From Hyphomicrobium nitrativorans NL23 (GTDB lineage: Bacteria > Pseudomonadota > Alphaproteobacteria > Rhizobiales > Hyphomicrobiaceae), in NCBI RefSeq assembly GCF_000503895.1, contig NC_022997.1:2252501-2316500 (forward strand): DNA of 64,000 nt, given 5' to 3'. The notes below the pieces were generated by a model. The model made no database searches and had not been told where the DNA came from. It saw only the letters and a list, made by a program, of their open reading frames with translations. Of this stretch, positions 17,492-27,889 are shown one piece after another; positions within the stretch are counted from its first letter, which is position 1, and each line of letters starts with the position of its first letter. The position numbers and the translations under genes were made by a program.

Positions 17492-18121
17492 CTACGGAAT
17501 TCCTATCCGCTTGTGGGTCTGCACCGAAAGCCGCCAGATAGGGTGCGCCTTGACGTAGGCGACCGCCGCCGCCGTGTTCTCCGCCAGTCGGGGGCCGTCC
17601 ATGGGGCTCAGGTAGCGCCGCGGGAAATCGAGCCCGAGCAGGCTCTCGGGCACAAGACCCTCTTGCGGATAGACGAGCTTCAACTCGTCGCCCGAGGTCT
17701 GGGCGAGGTCGTTACCGGCCTTGGGGCTCACGCAGATCCAGTCGATCCCAGCGGGCAAGGGGAGGGTGCCGTTGGTTTCGACGGCAATGACGAACCCCTG
17801 CCGATGCAACCCGTCGATCAGCGCGTCGTCGACCTGAAGCGCCGGTTCCCCCCCGGTGAGGACGACAAAACGCTCCGCGTCGCCTCCCTGCCACGCGGCG
17901 GCGACGGCTTCGACGAGGAGGTGCGCGTGCGCATACTTGCCGCCGCCTTCGCCGTCCGTGCCGACGAAATCCGTGTCGCAGAAATCGCAGGCGGCGGACA
18001 GGCGGTCCTTTTCGCGGCCCGACCAGAGATTGCAGCCCGCAAAGCGGCAGAACACGGCCGCCCGGCCCGCGTTCGCGCCTTCGCCCTGCAGCGTGTAGAA
18101 AATCTCTTTGACGGCGTACAT
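17492..18121 (-). CDS. queE: 7-carboxy-7-deazaguanine synthase QueE (radical SAM)
   Basis: A 209-residue radical SAM enzyme that converts 6-carboxytetrahydropterin to 7-carboxy-7-deazaguanine. The start MYAVKEIFYTLQGEGANAGR is diagnostic for QueE. The cluster cysteines occur as CRFAGCNLW and then CDFCDTDF, with the enlarged spacing characteristic of this family. GGEP and AVETNGTLPLP follow. The frame is open upstream to 18157, but 18121 begins at the conserved N terminus. It is upstream of queD by 72 nt. Confidence 0.94.
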   Translation of the reverse strand: MYAVKEIFYTLQGEGANAGRAAVFCRFAGCNLWSGREKDRLSAACDFCDTDFVGTDGEGGGKYAHAHLLVEAVAAAWQGGDAERFVVLTGGEPALQVDDALIDGLHRQGFVIAVETNGTLPLPAGIDWICVSPKAGNDLAQTSGDELKLVYPQEGLVPESLLGLDFPRRYLSPMDGPRLAENTAAAVAYVKAHPIWRLSVQTHKRIGIP

Positions 18122-18178
18122 GGGCCTTTCCCTAAGAGTTAGGCCCATGTTTCGCAAGGTGGCGGAATGGAACTGCGT

Positions 18179-18721
18179 TTATGGGCCCGTGCGGCGGCTC
18201 GTCTCGAACAGGAACCAGTGCCGCCTTTCGGTCTCGTCGATCCACACGTCGAGCAGGCTCGATGTGGCGTAGTCGTTGTGCTCGTCGGTGAGCCCATGGA
18301 CGATGCGCATGCGGCTGACGAGATCCCTGTTGTCGTCCCTCAGCTCCGCGATCATGTCGAGCGGCTCGACATAGTCGGCGTCGTTGTCCTCCACGCGCTG
18401 CAGCCGGCTGATGTGGCCGACGGAGCGGAGCGTGGTGCCGCCAAGCTTTCGCGCCCGCTCCGCGATCGGGTCCGTCATGGCCAGGACCTGGGCCGACTGG
18501 TCGTCGAGCATCAGGTGGTAGTCGCGGAAGTGCGGTCCGGACATGTGCCAGTGAAAATTCTTGGTCTTGAGGTAGAGCGCGAACACATCGGCGAGCAATT
18601 CGTTGAGCGCGCCGGTGAGATCGCGCACCGCGTTGTCGCCGAGGTCGCTCGGGGTGGCGAGGGGAGCCTTGCGCTTCTCGGCGGCCTTCTTGAGGTCAGA
18701 CTTGGATTCGGACTTGCCCAT
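18179..18721 (-). CDS. dps: Dps/ferritin-like DNA-protection protein
   Basis: A 180-residue four-helix-bundle protein. The ferroxidase motif KTKNFHWHMSGPHFRDYHLM and the following DDQSAQV helix are the Dps signature. A Lys/Ser-rich N-terminal tail of about 25 residues (GKSESKSDLKKAAEKRK) could bind DNA. Dps dodecamers store iron and protect DNA in starvation and oxidative stress. The start at 18721 has AGGAG at an 8-nt spacing. It sits 57 nt upstream of queE on the same strand and may share its transcript. Confidence 0.93.
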   Translation of the reverse strand: MGKSESKSDLKKAAEKRKAPLATPSDLGDNAVRDLTGALNELLADVFALYLKTKNFHWHMSGPHFRDYHLMLDDQSAQVLAMTDPIAERARKLGGTTLRSVGHISRLQRVEDNDADYVEPLDMIAELRDDNRDLVSRMRIVHGLTDEHNDYATSSLLDVWIDETERRHWFLFETSRRTGP

Positions 18722-18848
18722 GGGGGGTCTCCTGAAGGTTCGGAGCTGACCCATCATAAGTAGGAGCGCTCACGGAGGGTTGCCAGGGAGCGCGTCGATT
18801 CACCCTAAGCGGCCTACGAAGGCGTTCGCCAAATCCTAACCTTGATCT

Positions 18849-19223
18849 TTAGTCGGACGCCGGTCCGCAACGCTCGTAGCTGCCGTTCAAGCGCGTCCCG
18901 TTCGCGATAAGCTCGCCGTCGTCGAGGGTGAACTGCTCCGCGACCGGCGACTGCTCGCTCTCTCCGAAGGTGCAATGGGCGGTGACCGAAAGCCTGTCGC
19001 CCGACAGTTTGAAGACCGGGTCCGGGCAGAAGCCTGAGCTGTACTTGAAGAGATCCGCGCCGATGGAGAAGTAGTCGCCCTCGGTTTCCTCATTTGAATA
19101 CTGGCACGCTTGGCCGACCTTTTCCCACCGCCCGTGAAAGGCTTCGGTCGATGTTGCGAACGCCTCGGCAGGGACGAGGACGGCTGTCGCCAAACCGAAA
19201 GCGAAGGACAGTGGAATGCGCAT
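18849..19223 (-). CDS. secreted hypothetical protein
   Basis: A 124-residue protein with a Sec signal peptide (MRIPLSFAFGLATAVLVPAE, cleaved near AFA-TS) and a small mature domain of about 100 residues. The mature part begins FHGRWEKVGQACQY and contains four cysteines (QACQY, GFCPD, AHCTF, RCGPA), which suggests two disulfide bonds and a compact beta-rich fold in the periplasm. No family is recognised. The start was placed at the signal peptide; an upstream ATG at 19274 gives a non-signal extension. It lies between queC and dps, all leftward. Confidence 0.65.
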   Translation of the reverse strand: MRIPLSFAFGLATAVLVPAEAFATSTEAFHGRWEKVGQACQYSNEETEGDYFSIGADLFKYSSGFCPDPVFKLSGDRLSVTAHCTFGESEQSPVAEQFTLDDGELIANGTRLNGSYERCGPASD

Positions 19224-19346
19224 GAGGGAAGATCCGTAGCGTGAATGTGCGGCGGCGCGTGGTGCCAGCACCATAGGATGCTCGTACGTTTCGACAACGG
19301 CGCCACCGGGGTTTCCTTAACGAGCGCGCGGCATCGACGGCTTGGA

Positions 19347-21558
<2,212 letters not shown>

Positions 21559-21582
21559 GCACGAGGGCCGAGGACAGCCTAT

Positions 21583-21620
21583 GGGCTGCGGAGATATGCT
21601 CTCCGCAGCCCTTTGTTTTG
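21583..21620 (+). terminator. rho-independent terminator after enolase
   Basis: A perfect 12-bp stem, GGGCTGCGGAGA/TCTCCGCAGCCC, with the 5-nt loop TATGC, is followed by TTTGTTTTG. It begins 24 nt after the enolase stop codon and is a textbook intrinsic terminator. Confidence 0.93.
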
Positions 21621-21733
21621 CGGGCACGATGTCGATTTTTCCAATTCCTGACGGCGCTTTACCTGGCCTTAAGAGTGCCGCGCGATACTCACCTCGTTCC
21701 CGGATCTCATAGTGCGTAACGTCGAACACCCCC

Positions 21734-22066
21734 GTGCTGCGTCAGCCTTCATACGATCGGCGATCCAAGCTTCGGCAGGCATTGGTTTTGCTTCTCTGCC
21801 TTGGCTTAACTGCGTATTTCGCCCATCACACCTTCAAAGGCCGCCACGGTCTTGAGGCTCGAGAACGACTGCTTGAGCGCGAAAGCGCTCTTCAGTTCCA
21901 GCTTGAGAGCCTTGAGACCGTGCGGTCGAAGCTTGAGCGCGATGTGGCGCTCCTCCGCCCGGATCTTCCGGACCCCGATTTCGTCGAAGAGATCGCGCGC
22001 GAGGTCCTGGGCTTCGCTCATCCCAGGGACAGCATTGTCGCGGAAAGGACGCACGACGCGAGGTAG
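21734..22066 (+). CDS. FtsB/DivIC-like septum formation initiator protein
   Basis: A 110-residue bitopic membrane protein: a short basic cytoplasmic start, one membrane segment (about residues 16-30), then a heptad-type coiled coil (RERLLERESALQFQLESLE) and the C-terminal DPDFVEEIAREVLGFAHP that is typical of the septum formation initiator family. FtsB links FtsQ and FtsL in the divisome. The start codon is GTG at 21734 with only a weak ribosome binding site. The position between eno and pdhA is conserved in alphaproteobacteria. Confidence 0.85.
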   Translation: MLRQPSYDRRSKLRQALVLLLCLGLTAYFAHHTFKGRHGLEARERLLERESALQFQLESLETVRSKLERDVALLRPDLPDPDFVEEIAREVLGFAHPRDSIVAERTHDAR

Positions 22067-22217
22067 ACCGTGCCGCGGCGTCCCGATGCGAACCCTTGCC
22101 GTCAGGTTGCCACAGGTCTCGGCCAGACGTGCCCCGGCATGCATCGCGCCGCGTTGCAAGGCCGCTGACGCACATCAGGCCTGGAGCGCCGCACGCAAAG
22201 CTGGCTTCAGCCGGACG

Positions 22218-22246
22218 TTGTCGTGTAAATTTCGTGGCGCTATGGC
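22218..22246 (+). promoter_or_regulatory. candidate sigma-70-type promoter for the E1 pair
   Basis: TTGTCG at 22218-22223 and TATGGC at 22241-22246 are separated by exactly 17 nt, about 60 nt before the E1 alpha start. The surrounding AAATTT is the most A+T-rich part of the gap. This is by eye only. Confidence 0.35.
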
Positions 22247-22307
22247 AACGTGATGCGTGGGCAGCACACATGTCCAAGCCCATTCCAGAACGGAGCAAGA
22301 CACCAAG

Positions 22308-23297
22308 ATGACGGGGGCGCCCCCTGGTTCGGCGAGCATCGACAGCATCGCCTTTACGCCGGAGGAGGAAATCCAGGCCTACCGGACGATGCTGCTCATC
22401 CGCCGTTTCGAAGAAAAGGCGGGCCAGCTTTATGCGCTGGAAGCGATCCACGGGCTCTGCCCGCTCTCCATTGGGCAGGAAGGCGCGATCGTCGGCCTCA
22501 TGATGGCGGCGCGCGACACGGATCCCGTCATCACCAGCTACCGGACGCACGGCGTGCTTCTCGCCCGCGGCGTCGAGCCGCGCCGCATCATGGCGGAGTT
22601 GCTCGGACGGGAAGCGGGCGTGTCGCGCGGGAGGGGCGGCTCCGTTCGCATGTTCGCCCCCGAGCACGGCTTCTATGGCGGCCACGGCTTTTCCGGCCTC
22701 AACGTCCCGGTGGCCGCGGGGCTTGCGTTCGCTTCCCGCTATCGGGGCGACGAGGCGGTGACGGTGTGCTTCTATGGTGATGGCGCGGCTGCGCGCGGCC
22801 GCGTGTTCGAGGCTTACCGCTTCGCCGCCGACCGCAAGCTTCCGGTCGTCTTCGTCGTCGACAACAACACGGCCAATCCCGGTGCGGGGATCGTGCTCGG
22901 TCCCGTCCCATCCGCCATCGCCGAAAGCGGCACGCCGTTCGCGCTGCCGGGCGAGCAGGTCGACGGCATCGACGTCCGCCGCGCGCGGGCGGCAGGCCGC
23001 CGCGCCATCGCGCGGGCGCGCAACGGCGAGGGCCCGACGCTTCTCGAAATGCTGACCTATCGCTATCGCGGCCACGGTGGAATGCCGGCGCGGCGTGGCG
23101 GCGCGGAGGCCCGCATTGAGGATGCAGATCCCGTCAGCAAGGCGCGCGCACGCATTCTGGCCACGGGCGTCCTCGGAGAAAAAGACATCAAGGCGCTCGA
23201 AAAAGAGGTGAGGGAGGACGTCACGGCCGCGAAGATGGCAGCGCAGGCCGAGCCTGCACCATCGCCGGGCAACCTCCTTTCCGCAGCCGAGGCGTGA
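22308..23297 (+). CDS. divergent pyruvate dehydrogenase E1 alpha-like protein
   Basis: A 329-residue thiamine-diphosphate enzyme chain clearly related to PdhA (RRFEEKAGQLYAL, FYGGHGF, GDGAA, DNN). It has the GDG...NN cofactor motif with the usual spacing. Against typical PdhA several active-site positions differ: the FCHLYIGQE histidine is Pro (LCPLSIGQE), the loop RGHSMSDP, which carries phosphorylation sites in eukaryotic E1 alpha, is RGHGGMPA, and the residues after NN are changed. The YRTHG histidine is kept. The start at 22308 follows family length. It overlaps or abuts the E1 beta-like gene. Activity as a normal PDH E1 is doubtful. Confidence 0.8.
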   Translation: MTGAPPGSASIDSIAFTPEEEIQAYRTMLLIRRFEEKAGQLYALEAIHGLCPLSIGQEGAIVGLMMAARDTDPVITSYRTHGVLLARGVEPRRIMAELLGREAGVSRGRGGSVRMFAPEHGFYGGHGFSGLNVPVAAGLAFASRYRGDEAVTVCFYGDGAAARGRVFEAYRFAADRKLPVVFVVDNNTANPGAGIVLGPVPSAIAESGTPFALPGEQVDGIDVRRARAAGRRAIARARNGEGPTLLEMLTYRYRGHGGMPARRGGAEARIEDADPVSKARARILATGVLGEKDIKALEKEVREDVTAAKMAAQAEPAPSPGNLLSAAEA

Positions 23298-23305
23298 GGC
23301 ATCCG

Positions 23306-24646
23306 ATGCGTCAGCAGATCCTCATGCCGCCCATGACACCGACCATGACCGACGGCAGGATTGCGCGCTGGCACGTGGCCGAAGGCCAGCACGTCGCAGC
23401 AGGCGACGTGCTCGTCGAGATCGCAACCTCGACGGCGACGCTCGAAATCGAAGCGTCGAGCGAGGGGCGCATCGAGCGCATCCTCGTGCCCGCGGGAACG
23501 GAAGGGGTGAAGGTCAATACGCCGATCGCCATCGTTTTTGCTGGCGTGCCGCGCACATTGGAAGATGCCCCGTCTGCCGCGCTCGGTTTTGCGAGCCTCG
23601 GGCCTTTGCCTCACGACGAAGCCCGGCGATCTCCCGCACAAGGGCGCGATCATGCCCTCGCTCCCGCACGTGGGAGCACCTATCGCGAGGCGTTGAGAGA
23701 CGCGCTCGCCGAGGAGATGCACGCGGACGGCCGCGTCTTTCTGATCGGCACGGACGTCGCCCAAAACCGCGGAGCCCCCAAAGTCGCGCAGGGGCTTCTC
23801 GATACCTTCGGCGAAAAGCGCGTGGTGAAGGTCGCAGCCCTCGAAGATGCACTGTTCGGCGTGGCGCTCGGCGCAGCCTTGTCGGGCTTGAAGCCGGTCG
23901 TGGAGATCGCCCATTGGGGCCGCGCGCTCGAAGTTCTGACCCCTTATCTCGCGACGGCCGCCGAGACTTTCTATCTCTCGGGGGGAACGCAATCCGTCCC
24001 CCTCGTGATCCGCGGCCCGAACGGCTACGTGCCGGGTATGGCCGGGCAGGATGCGCGCTGCGTCGCAGCCGATCTCGCGCGCATCCCCGGCCTCAAGGTT
24101 GCGCACCCGGCAAGCGCCTCGTCCGCCAAGGCGCTGCTCCGCGCGGCGATCCAGCATCGCGGCCCCGTGGCCGTGCTTGAGCACGAGTTGCTTTACCCGA
24201 TGCAGGATGCCACGGCCGACGCTCCGTTCGATCCGACGCCCGGCCGGGCGCGCATCGTGCGGAGCGGACGCCACGTAACGATTGCCGCCGCAGGCCGCGC
24301 TGTGGTGACGGCCCTCGAAGCCGCAAGCGCATTGAGCCTCGACGGGATAGAGGCTGAGATCGTGGACCTGATGTGGGTGCGCCCTCTCGACCGCGATGCG
24401 GTCGCGGCGTCGGTTGCGCGCACGGGCCGATTGGTGACTCTCGAAGAGGGCGCGGGGGAGGGCGGCATCGGCGCCGAATTGATCGCCCACGTCGCGGCGC
24501 ATCAATTCCGCGTCTTGCAAAGCCCGCCGCTTCGGATCGCCGGCGCATCCGTCCCGATGCCGTATGCCGCCGAGCTTCAGGCCGCAGCCGTGCCGACTGT
24601 GGCGGACGTTGCGCGCGCCATTCAGGGCCTCGTTCTCGCGGCTTGA
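23306..24646 (+). CDS. divergent pyruvate dehydrogenase E1 beta-like protein with lysine-less lipoyl domain
   Basis: A 446-residue protein with an N-terminal lipoyl-type domain (residues 1-80, QILMPPMTPTM to GVKVNTPIAIVFAG) joined by a linker to an E1 beta core (from YREALRDALAEEMHADG). This layout is normal for alphaproteobacterial PdhB. In the lipoyl loop the expected ETDKAT is ATSTAT, so the lipoylated lysine is Thr (codon ACG at 23432-23434). In the core the TPP-contacting Glu is kept (AALEDALFG), but the conserved AAQHSQ histidine is Asp (AGQDAR). A GTG at 23294 overlapping the E1 alpha stop is an alternative start. No E2 or E3 gene follows. Confidence 0.82.
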   Translation: MRQQILMPPMTPTMTDGRIARWHVAEGQHVAAGDVLVEIATSTATLEIEASSEGRIERILVPAGTEGVKVNTPIAIVFAGVPRTLEDAPSAALGFASLGPLPHDEARRSPAQGRDHALAPARGSTYREALRDALAEEMHADGRVFLIGTDVAQNRGAPKVAQGLLDTFGEKRVVKVAALEDALFGVALGAALSGLKPVVEIAHWGRALEVLTPYLATAAETFYLSGGTQSVPLVIRGPNGYVPGMAGQDARCVAADLARIPGLKVAHPASASSAKALLRAAIQHRGPVAVLEHELLYPMQDATADAPFDPTPGRARIVRSGRHVTIAAAGRAVVTALEAASALSLDGIEAEIVDLMWVRPLDRDAVAASVARTGRLVTLEEGAGEGGIGAELIAHVAAHQFRVLQSPPLRIAGASVPMPYAAELQAAAVPTVADVARAIQGLVLAA

Positions 24647-24893
24647 GCCGGGATTCGGCCGGCATCTTACTTTCAGTTGTTCAATTCGCCCGCGGGTTCC
24701 GGGTCGCTGTGCCCACCACTGGACCCCGTTTGTGGCCGTCACGCCACGGCGGCGACATTTCCACAGATTCGCCTCTGTCAATTTCGTCCATACACCGACA
24801 AATTGGCCCCGCCTTCTTGTGACGGACGCGAACGAGACCGTAGACCAGGGCGATGGAGCGGCAAACGTCAGGCCGCCGATCATGGGGGACACC

Positions 24894-25421
24894 ATGCGGA
24901 AATCCGGAGCGACATTGATTACGGCCGCAGTCGTCGGGCTTGGCCTCGCGGGCTGCTCGGACAGTGGCATCCTTTCGAACCCGCTGACCACACAGTCGAT
25001 CAACACCGCCCAGGCGGTTCCCGCCGCAAACGCGGTCGATCCGTCCTGTCATGCGCTCGCCCAGCGCATCCAGGCACTGCGCCAGGACGGCCTGACGGAG
25101 CGGCTGGAGAAAGCGTCCGTCGGAAAGTCTTCGACGGTGTCCGTCAAGCGCGCCTCGCTCGGGCAGGCCGCGGAGCTCGACAAGGCCAACGCCGAATTCC
25201 AGGCTAAGTGCGCAGCGCCCGGCGTTCGGGTGCCGCAACTCGCCGTGCAGCAGGCCGCGCCGGCGGCACCTGCCGCGGCGGCCGCACCCGTCACAGCGGC
25301 GCCGAAGACGAACAACGCGGCACAGGTTGTGTCTGCTGCGACACCCCCGCCCGTGGCATCTCCGACACCCCCGGCACAGCGCCACATCGCGCCGCCGGTC
25401 ATCCCGCAGTCGAGCCCGTAA
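24894..25421 (+). CDS. lipoprotein with Cys-pair helical domain and Pro/Ala-rich tail
   Basis: A 175-residue predicted lipoprotein: signal MRKSGATLITAAVVGLGLAG with lipobox LAGC (Cys at residue 21). The mature part has a helical segment bounded by two cysteines (SCHALAQRIQALRQDG to EFQAKC), then a long Ala/Pro/Gln-rich tail. The next gene encodes a shorter protein with the same Cys-bounded segment. The start at 24894 is preceded by GGGGGA; an in-frame ATG lies 12 nt upstream. No known family is recognised. It occupies the place where pdhC and lpd usually lie. Confidence 0.7.
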   Translation: MRKSGATLITAAVVGLGLAGCSDSGILSNPLTTQSINTAQAVPAANAVDPSCHALAQRIQALRQDGLTERLEKASVGKSSTVSVKRASLGQAAELDKANAEFQAKCAAPGVRVPQLAVQQAAPAAPAAAAAPVTAAPKTNNAAQVVSAATPPPVASPTPPAQRHIAPPVIPQSSP

Positions 25422-25616
25422 CGCCAGTCATCACGACTTGGCGTCCTGACCGGATCTTGCCGATGGGGCGAAGCGTATGCGCGCCCCTCGGCGTGGGAGT
25501 GCTGCACTCCGGCCACAGTTTCGCGCGAATGGCTTGAGAGAAGCGCAGAGGGCTTCTACACTTCTGCTGAAAATCATAATTTGCCAGCGATTACTCTTTT
25601 AGAGGGCTTCTGATCC

Positions 25617-25919
25617 ATGACAGCGACGGTGCGTGGCGGCGCATTTCGGTTGGCTCTGCTGGGTGCCGTTGCGACGGCCGTTCTAGCCGCGGGCTGCGCT
25701 TCCGGCGGCAATCAGCAAGGGCCAGGGCGCAAAGCGCTTGCGGCTGGCGAAACCTGCGGCTCGATCAAGCAGCAGCTCAACCGCCTCGACGCCAAAGGCG
25801 TGCCGTCCGTCATCCAGTCGCAGGCGGCTGGCCGGAAAGTCTCCGCCTCACAAAAGGCCGATGCGGATCTCTACAATCGTCTTCTCAACGATTATCTCGG
25901 CGCCCAGTGCCACGCTTGA
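25617..25919 (+). CDS. small lipoprotein, paralogue of the upstream lipoprotein
   Basis: A 100-residue predicted lipoprotein with lipobox LAAGC (Cys near residue 27). The mature domain TCGSIKQQLNRLDAKG to LLNDYLGAQC resembles the Cys-bounded segment of the preceding lipoprotein: both have Cys, about 50 residues of amphipathic helix with a central Lys/Val/Ser-rich break, then a final Cys. It lacks the Pro-rich tail. An 11-bp direct repeat, AGAGGGCTTCT, occurs twice in its 5' region. Function unknown. Confidence 0.7.
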   Translation: MTATVRGGAFRLALLGAVATAVLAAGCASGGNQQGPGRKALAAGETCGSIKQQLNRLDAKGVPSVIQSQAAGRKVSASQKADADLYNRLLNDYLGAQCHA

Positions 25920-26032
25920 GAGAGCGTCACGCTTGAGACAACGCCACGGTTGAGGAGTTGTTTCTCGACGTGCGCGCGCGTTTGCCGGCCGTAAAGCGCC
26001 AGCCATATTTGGCGTGACTTGAGGGGAGACGC

Positions 26033-26323
26033 ATGGAGCAATTGCAGCAATTCGCAGCCGATAACCCGCAGTGGGTCGTCATGGTCCTCAACGGCCTGGT
26101 GGCTGGCTGGCTCGCGGGGCTATTGCTCGGCGGCGGCGGATTGATCCGCAACCTGTTGGTTGGGCTCATCGGCGCCGTGGTCGGCGGAAGCCTGGCCAAT
26201 GCCGGCCTGCTGACACTGCCGTACGACTTCGATTCCGTCATTCCCTACGGCAACCAGATTGCGATCTCGACCATCGGCGCGATGCTCGTCGTGATCGTCG
26301 CCCGCTTCCTCGGCGGGCGCTGA
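26033..26323 (+). CDS. GlsB/YeaQ/YmgE-family membrane protein
   Basis: A 96-residue protein with three membrane segments. [33 protein letters not shown] is not quoted in full but its Gly-rich pattern ([23 protein letters not shown]) is the transglycosylase-associated/GlsB family signature. These small proteins are stress-induced in many bacteria; the mechanism is unknown. A strong GAGGGGAGA ribosome binding site precedes the ATG. Confidence 0.87.
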   Translation: MEQLQQFAADNPQWVVMVLNGLVAGWLAGLLLGGGGLIRNLLVGLIGAVVGGSLANAGLLTLPYDFDSVIPYGNQIAISTIGAMLVVIVARFLGGR

Positions 26324-26436
26324 TACGCCGGAACGCGAAAACACGCGACACCGCCCCTCACATCGCGACCATTGTCCGCTTTAATCGCGGCGTCTTGCCC
26401 TCTAAGTTGAGCCCAAGGCTCAGCCAGAGAATGCCG

Positions 26437-27411
26437 ATGGTCACATTGATCGACATGCGGGGCGGACGCGGGCATCCATCACGGCGTCACCCCGAAAAAG
26501 CGCATCGCCCGGACAATCCGATGCCGCCCAAGCCGGCATGGATCCGCGTGCGCGCGCCGGGCTCGGACGCCTTCCTTGCGACGCGCGCCATCGTCCGCGA
26601 GCACGGCCTCGCGACCGTGTGCGAGGAGGCCGGTTGCCCCAACATCGGCGAATGCTGGCAGCAGCGCCATGCCACGATGATGATCATGGGCGAGATCTGC
26701 ACGCGCGCTTGCGCCTTCTGCAACGTGGCGACCGGGGTGCCGCGCCCGCTCAACGCGGACGAGCCGGCGAAAGTGGCCGACGCGGTCGAAGCGCTCGGAC
26801 TCCGCCATGTCGTCATCACGTCCGTCGACCGCGACGACCTCGCGGACGGCGGCGCGGCTCATTTCGCAGACGTCATCGGGGCGGTTCGCGCACGTGCGCC
26901 GGCCACCAGCATCGAGGTGCTCATCCCAGATTTTCTACGCAAGGACGGAGCCCTCGAAAAAGTCGTCGCGGCGCGTCCCGATGTTCTCAATCACAACTTG
27001 GAAACGGTGCCAGGCCTTTATGTGCGCATCCGTCCCGGCGCACGCTATTTCCATTCGCTTCGCCTCCTGCAGCGCGCGAAAGAGCTCGACGCAACGATCT
27101 TCACCAAATCGGGCCTCATGCTTGGTCTTGGCGAAACGCGCGACGAGGTGCTCCAGGTGATGGACGATTTGCGGTCGGCCGACGTCGATTTCCTCACGCT
27201 CGGGCAGTATCTCGCGCCGTCGCCGAAGCATGCGGAGGTCAAGCGTTACGTCCCGCCCGACGAGTTCGACGACCTCAGGCGGATCGCGCTTGCCAAGGGC
27301 TTCCATGTGGTCGCGTCGAGCCCGCTCACGCGCTCGTCGTATCATGCGGACGAGGATTTCCAACGTCTCAAGGCCGTGCGCCTCGCCGCCGCCGGAACCC
27401 CACCACGATAA
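26437..27411 (+). CDS. lipA: lipoyl synthase LipA
   Basis: A 324-residue radical SAM enzyme that inserts two sulfurs into protein-bound octanoyl groups. Both iron-sulfur motifs are present: [12 protein letters not shown] (auxiliary cluster) and [10 protein letters not shown] (radical SAM). The C-terminal RSSYHAD, which supplies the serine ligand of the auxiliary cluster, is intact. The start at 26437 (MVTLIDM) matches the usual rhizobial N terminus with [10 protein letters not shown]; an ATG two codons earlier is possible. It lies 14 nt before the Coq10-like gene, as in related genomes. LipA looks fully functional even though the neighbouring lipoyl domain is not. Confidence 0.96.
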   Translation: MVTLIDMRGGRGHPSRRHPEKAHRPDNPMPPKPAWIRVRAPGSDAFLATRAIVREHGLATVCEEAGCPNIGECWQQRHATMMIMGEICTRACAFCNVATGVPRPLNADEPAKVADAVEALGLRHVVITSVDRDDLADGGAAHFADVIGAVRARAPATSIEVLIPDFLRKDGALEKVVAARPDVLNHNLETVPGLYVRIRPGARYFHSLRLLQRAKELDATIFTKSGLMLGLGETRDEVLQVMDDLRSADVDFLTLGQYLAPSPKHAEVKRYVPPDEFDDLRRIALAKGFHVVASSPLTRSSYHADEDFQRLKAVRLAAAGTPPR

Positions 27412-27424
27412 GGATCAGTCATAC

Positions 27425-27889
27425 GTGCCGCGCTTCAACACTGTCCGGCGTGTTGCCTTCACGCCCGAGCAAATGTTCGCCGTCGTCGCCGACGTCGAGC
27501 GCTATCCGGAATTTCTGCCGCTCGTCGAAGGGCTCACCGTCCTGGAACGTAAGGAAACGCAGGAGGGAAGCGCGCTCACCGCCACCATGACGGTGGGCTA
27601 CAAGGCCATCACCGAGCGTTTCACGACGCGCGTGGAACTGCTTCCGAAGGCTGGCGAAGTTCGCGTGCGCCATCTCGACGGGCCCTTCAGCCATCTCGAA
27701 AACGACTGGCGGTTCGTTGCGGCGGATGGGGGCTCGGACGTGCATTTCACCATCGATTATGCGTTCAGCTCGACCATGCTGTCGCTGATTGTCGGCGCCG
27801 CATTCGAGAAGGCCGTAAAGAGCTATACGGAAGCCTTCGAAGCCCGCGCCCGCGCTCTTTACCGCGGCGGTGGGGCAGGTGGGGTTTAG
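27425..27889 (+). CDS. Coq10/START-like ubiquinone-binding protein
   Basis: A 154-residue polyketide cyclase/START-fold protein of the RatA/Coq10 group, thought to bind or chaperone ubiquinone. It has VAFTPEQMFAVVADVERYPE at the start and FSSTMLSLIVGAAFEKAV near the end, both characteristic. The start is GTG at 27425 with AAGGA 9 nt upstream, 13 nt after lipA. Its stop codon lies inside the left arm of a perfect inverted repeat. Confidence 0.88.
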   Translation: MPRFNTVRRVAFTPEQMFAVVADVERYPEFLPLVEGLTVLERKETQEGSALTATMTVGYKAITERFTTRVELLPKAGEVRVRHLDGPFSHLENDWRFVAADGGSDVHFTIDYAFSSTMLSLIVGAAFEKAVKSYTEAFEARARALYRGGGAGGV

